This document shows positions 22,943 through 23,813 of a DNA stretch of 23,813 nt, in pieces. This DNA is from XYD12-FULL-36-8 sp041739035 (GTDB lineage: Bacteria > Bacteroidota > Ignavibacteria > Ignavibacteriales > Ignavibacteriaceae). Every line of letters begins with the position of its first letter. Positions within the stretch are counted from its first letter, which is position 1. The stretch lies in NCBI GenBank assembly GCA_041739035.1, contig JBGSOQ010000345.1, forward strand, positions 1 through 23,813, written 5' to 3'. The translations under genes were made by a program, and so were the position numbers. The notes under the pieces were generated by a model, which was not told where the DNA came from, did not search any database, and was given only the letters and a program-made list of their open reading frames with translations.

Positions 22943-23813
22943 TTATCTTAAAAGAATCATCTTCCTGGATACTGATTGACCTTCAGTAACTAATTGATAA
23001 AAATAAACGCCGCTAGGTAGCGATGATGCATTGAAATCGACTTCGTAAGTTCCTGCAGATTTTTCTTCGTTGACGAGTGTTGTAATTTCATTTCCTAAAA
23101 CATCATAAATTTTTAAGGTTTGCCAACTGCTTACTGGCGACTGCCAACTGATTTTGGTGCTTGGGTTGAATGGGTTTGGATAGTTTTGATACAATTTAAA
23201 ATTATTGCCTGTGATTAACTCATCTCTAACTAATATCAGATAAGGATTGAAGTTATTATCAAAAAACCATTTCACATCGTCTGCAATTGCTCTTGCATGA
23301 CTAATTGACATAAGTGGTGAAATCCCTCTCCCGACAATGTAAGCGGCGAGAATTTCAACTTCCTCATTAGTACTAATTGTAAATGGGCCGGCGCTGCTCA
23401 AAAATCTTATATCTGATGGATATTTATGTATCCACCCTGTGTTCGACACGGGATCCCCGGAAGTCCAAAAAGATTTGCTTATTGTACTGCATGGCACTCC
23501 ATTATTAAAATAGTGTGAGAATGAGAAATTGCAAGGATCCACTACCAAGCCATATTTTGTTCTTCCTTGTAGATAATGTCGAGCTTGCCAAGAGTAGCTT
23601 GGCATATCAAGAACTGGGTCACCACTCTTGAAAAACACAGATGCTTTCATCTCTAAATTTTTTGCACCTGGTATATATTTTATACCAAGTGCTGGACCTT
23701 GACTAATTTTCGCAGAATCTAAGGGAGTATCAATCTCTGGTTCAAATATTTCATTTCCATTATTATCTATAAAAGTTTTTCCTGGAATGAATGCGTGCGG
23801 TTTAGCTAACATA
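22943..23813 (-). CDS. Secreted protein with T9SS sorting domain, 5' end cut by the window
   Basis: The last 289 residues of a larger protein; the first visible methionine (23812) lies at the very edge, so the true start is outside. The body is unrecognised. It includes a GLVVDPCNFSFSH segment and a helix with ILAAYIVGRGISPLMSISHARAI, a pattern I associate with other T9SS proteins of this lineage. The C-terminal domain (about 206-289) is type A T9SS: YQNYPNPFNPSTK, an SWQSPVSSWQ segment, IYDVLGNEI, then SGVYFYQL and RKMILLR. The sorting domain is nearly colinear with that of the 524-residue repeat protein, and the DNA is strikingly similar. Function beyond surface export is unknown. Confidence 0.85.
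   Translation of the reverse strand, partial: MLAKPHAFIPGKTFIDNNGNEIFEPEIDTPLDSAKISQGPALGIKYIPGAKNLEMKASVFFKSGDPVLDMPSYSWQARHYLQGRTKYGLVVDPCNFSFSHYFNNGVPCSTISKSFWTSGDPVSNTGWIHKYPSDIRFLSSAGPFTISTNEEVEILAAYIVGRGISPLMSISHARAIADDVKWFFDNNFNPYLILVRDELITGNNFKLYQNYPNPFNPSTKISWQSPVSSWQTLKIYDVLGNEITTLVNEEKSAGTYEVDFNASSLPSGVYFYQLVTEGQSVSRKMILLR

Overview
The window looks like a chromosomal segment from an Ignavibacteria-type bacterium (Ignavibacteriota/Chlorobi side of the FCB superphylum). Four lines of evidence point this way. The DNA is AT-rich. Three secreted proteins, plus one decayed fragment, carry a C-terminal type IX secretion (T9SS) sorting domain with the YPNPFNPST motif typical of that group. 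One promoter matches the Bacteroidetes-type TTG-N19-TAnnTTTG pattern. Several start codons lack a Shine-Dalgarno sequence. This placement is inferred from protein style and is not a database result.

Layout. 1-3769 (minus): a DUF2723/GT117-like membrane glycosyltransferase, cut by the left edge, starts on a TTG that overlaps the stop of glnE, the two-domain glutamine synthetase adenylyltransferase. 3946-7043 (plus): a small lipoprotein, then a large Asp-box beta-propeller protein with a T9SS tail and a clear terminator. 7100-7775 is nearly empty. 7776-13326 (plus): two tandem paralogous transmembrane Ser/Thr protein kinases with TolB/PD40 propeller domains, separated by an unrecognised 112-aa ORF. 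Next come a nested-palindrome repeat and a soluble hybrid histidine kinase (GAF-HisKA-HATPase-REC-AraC HTH, 13427-15628), then a second REP-like palindrome. 15844-20311 (plus): four exported proteins: a lipoprotein; a T9SS protein with ten 29-residue tandem repeats; a beta-sandwich plus TPR-like protein; and an NTF2-like plus TPR protein. 20357-20434 holds the last residues of a decayed T9SS sorting domain, still followed by a terminator with the same stem as the one at 7074. 20547-22920: an alpha/beta hydrolase (minus), then DUF192 and proC (plus). The right edge cuts another T9SS protein (minus).

How the genes may work together. The centre of the window is a signalling block: kinase, small ORF, kinase, then a cytoplasmic hybrid regulator able to bind DNA itself. 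It is followed by secreted, repeat-bearing and TPR proteins. Co-regulation of the exported set by the signalling block is inferred only from adjacency. The glnE and proC neighbourhoods are ordinary housekeeping. I see no phage, transposase, CRISPR array, rRNA or tRNA gene. The most distinctive signals are the kinase/small-ORF/kinase triad, the exact 87-bp repeat array, the nested palindromes, the duplicated SWQ segment inside two sorting domains, and the sorting-domain relic.
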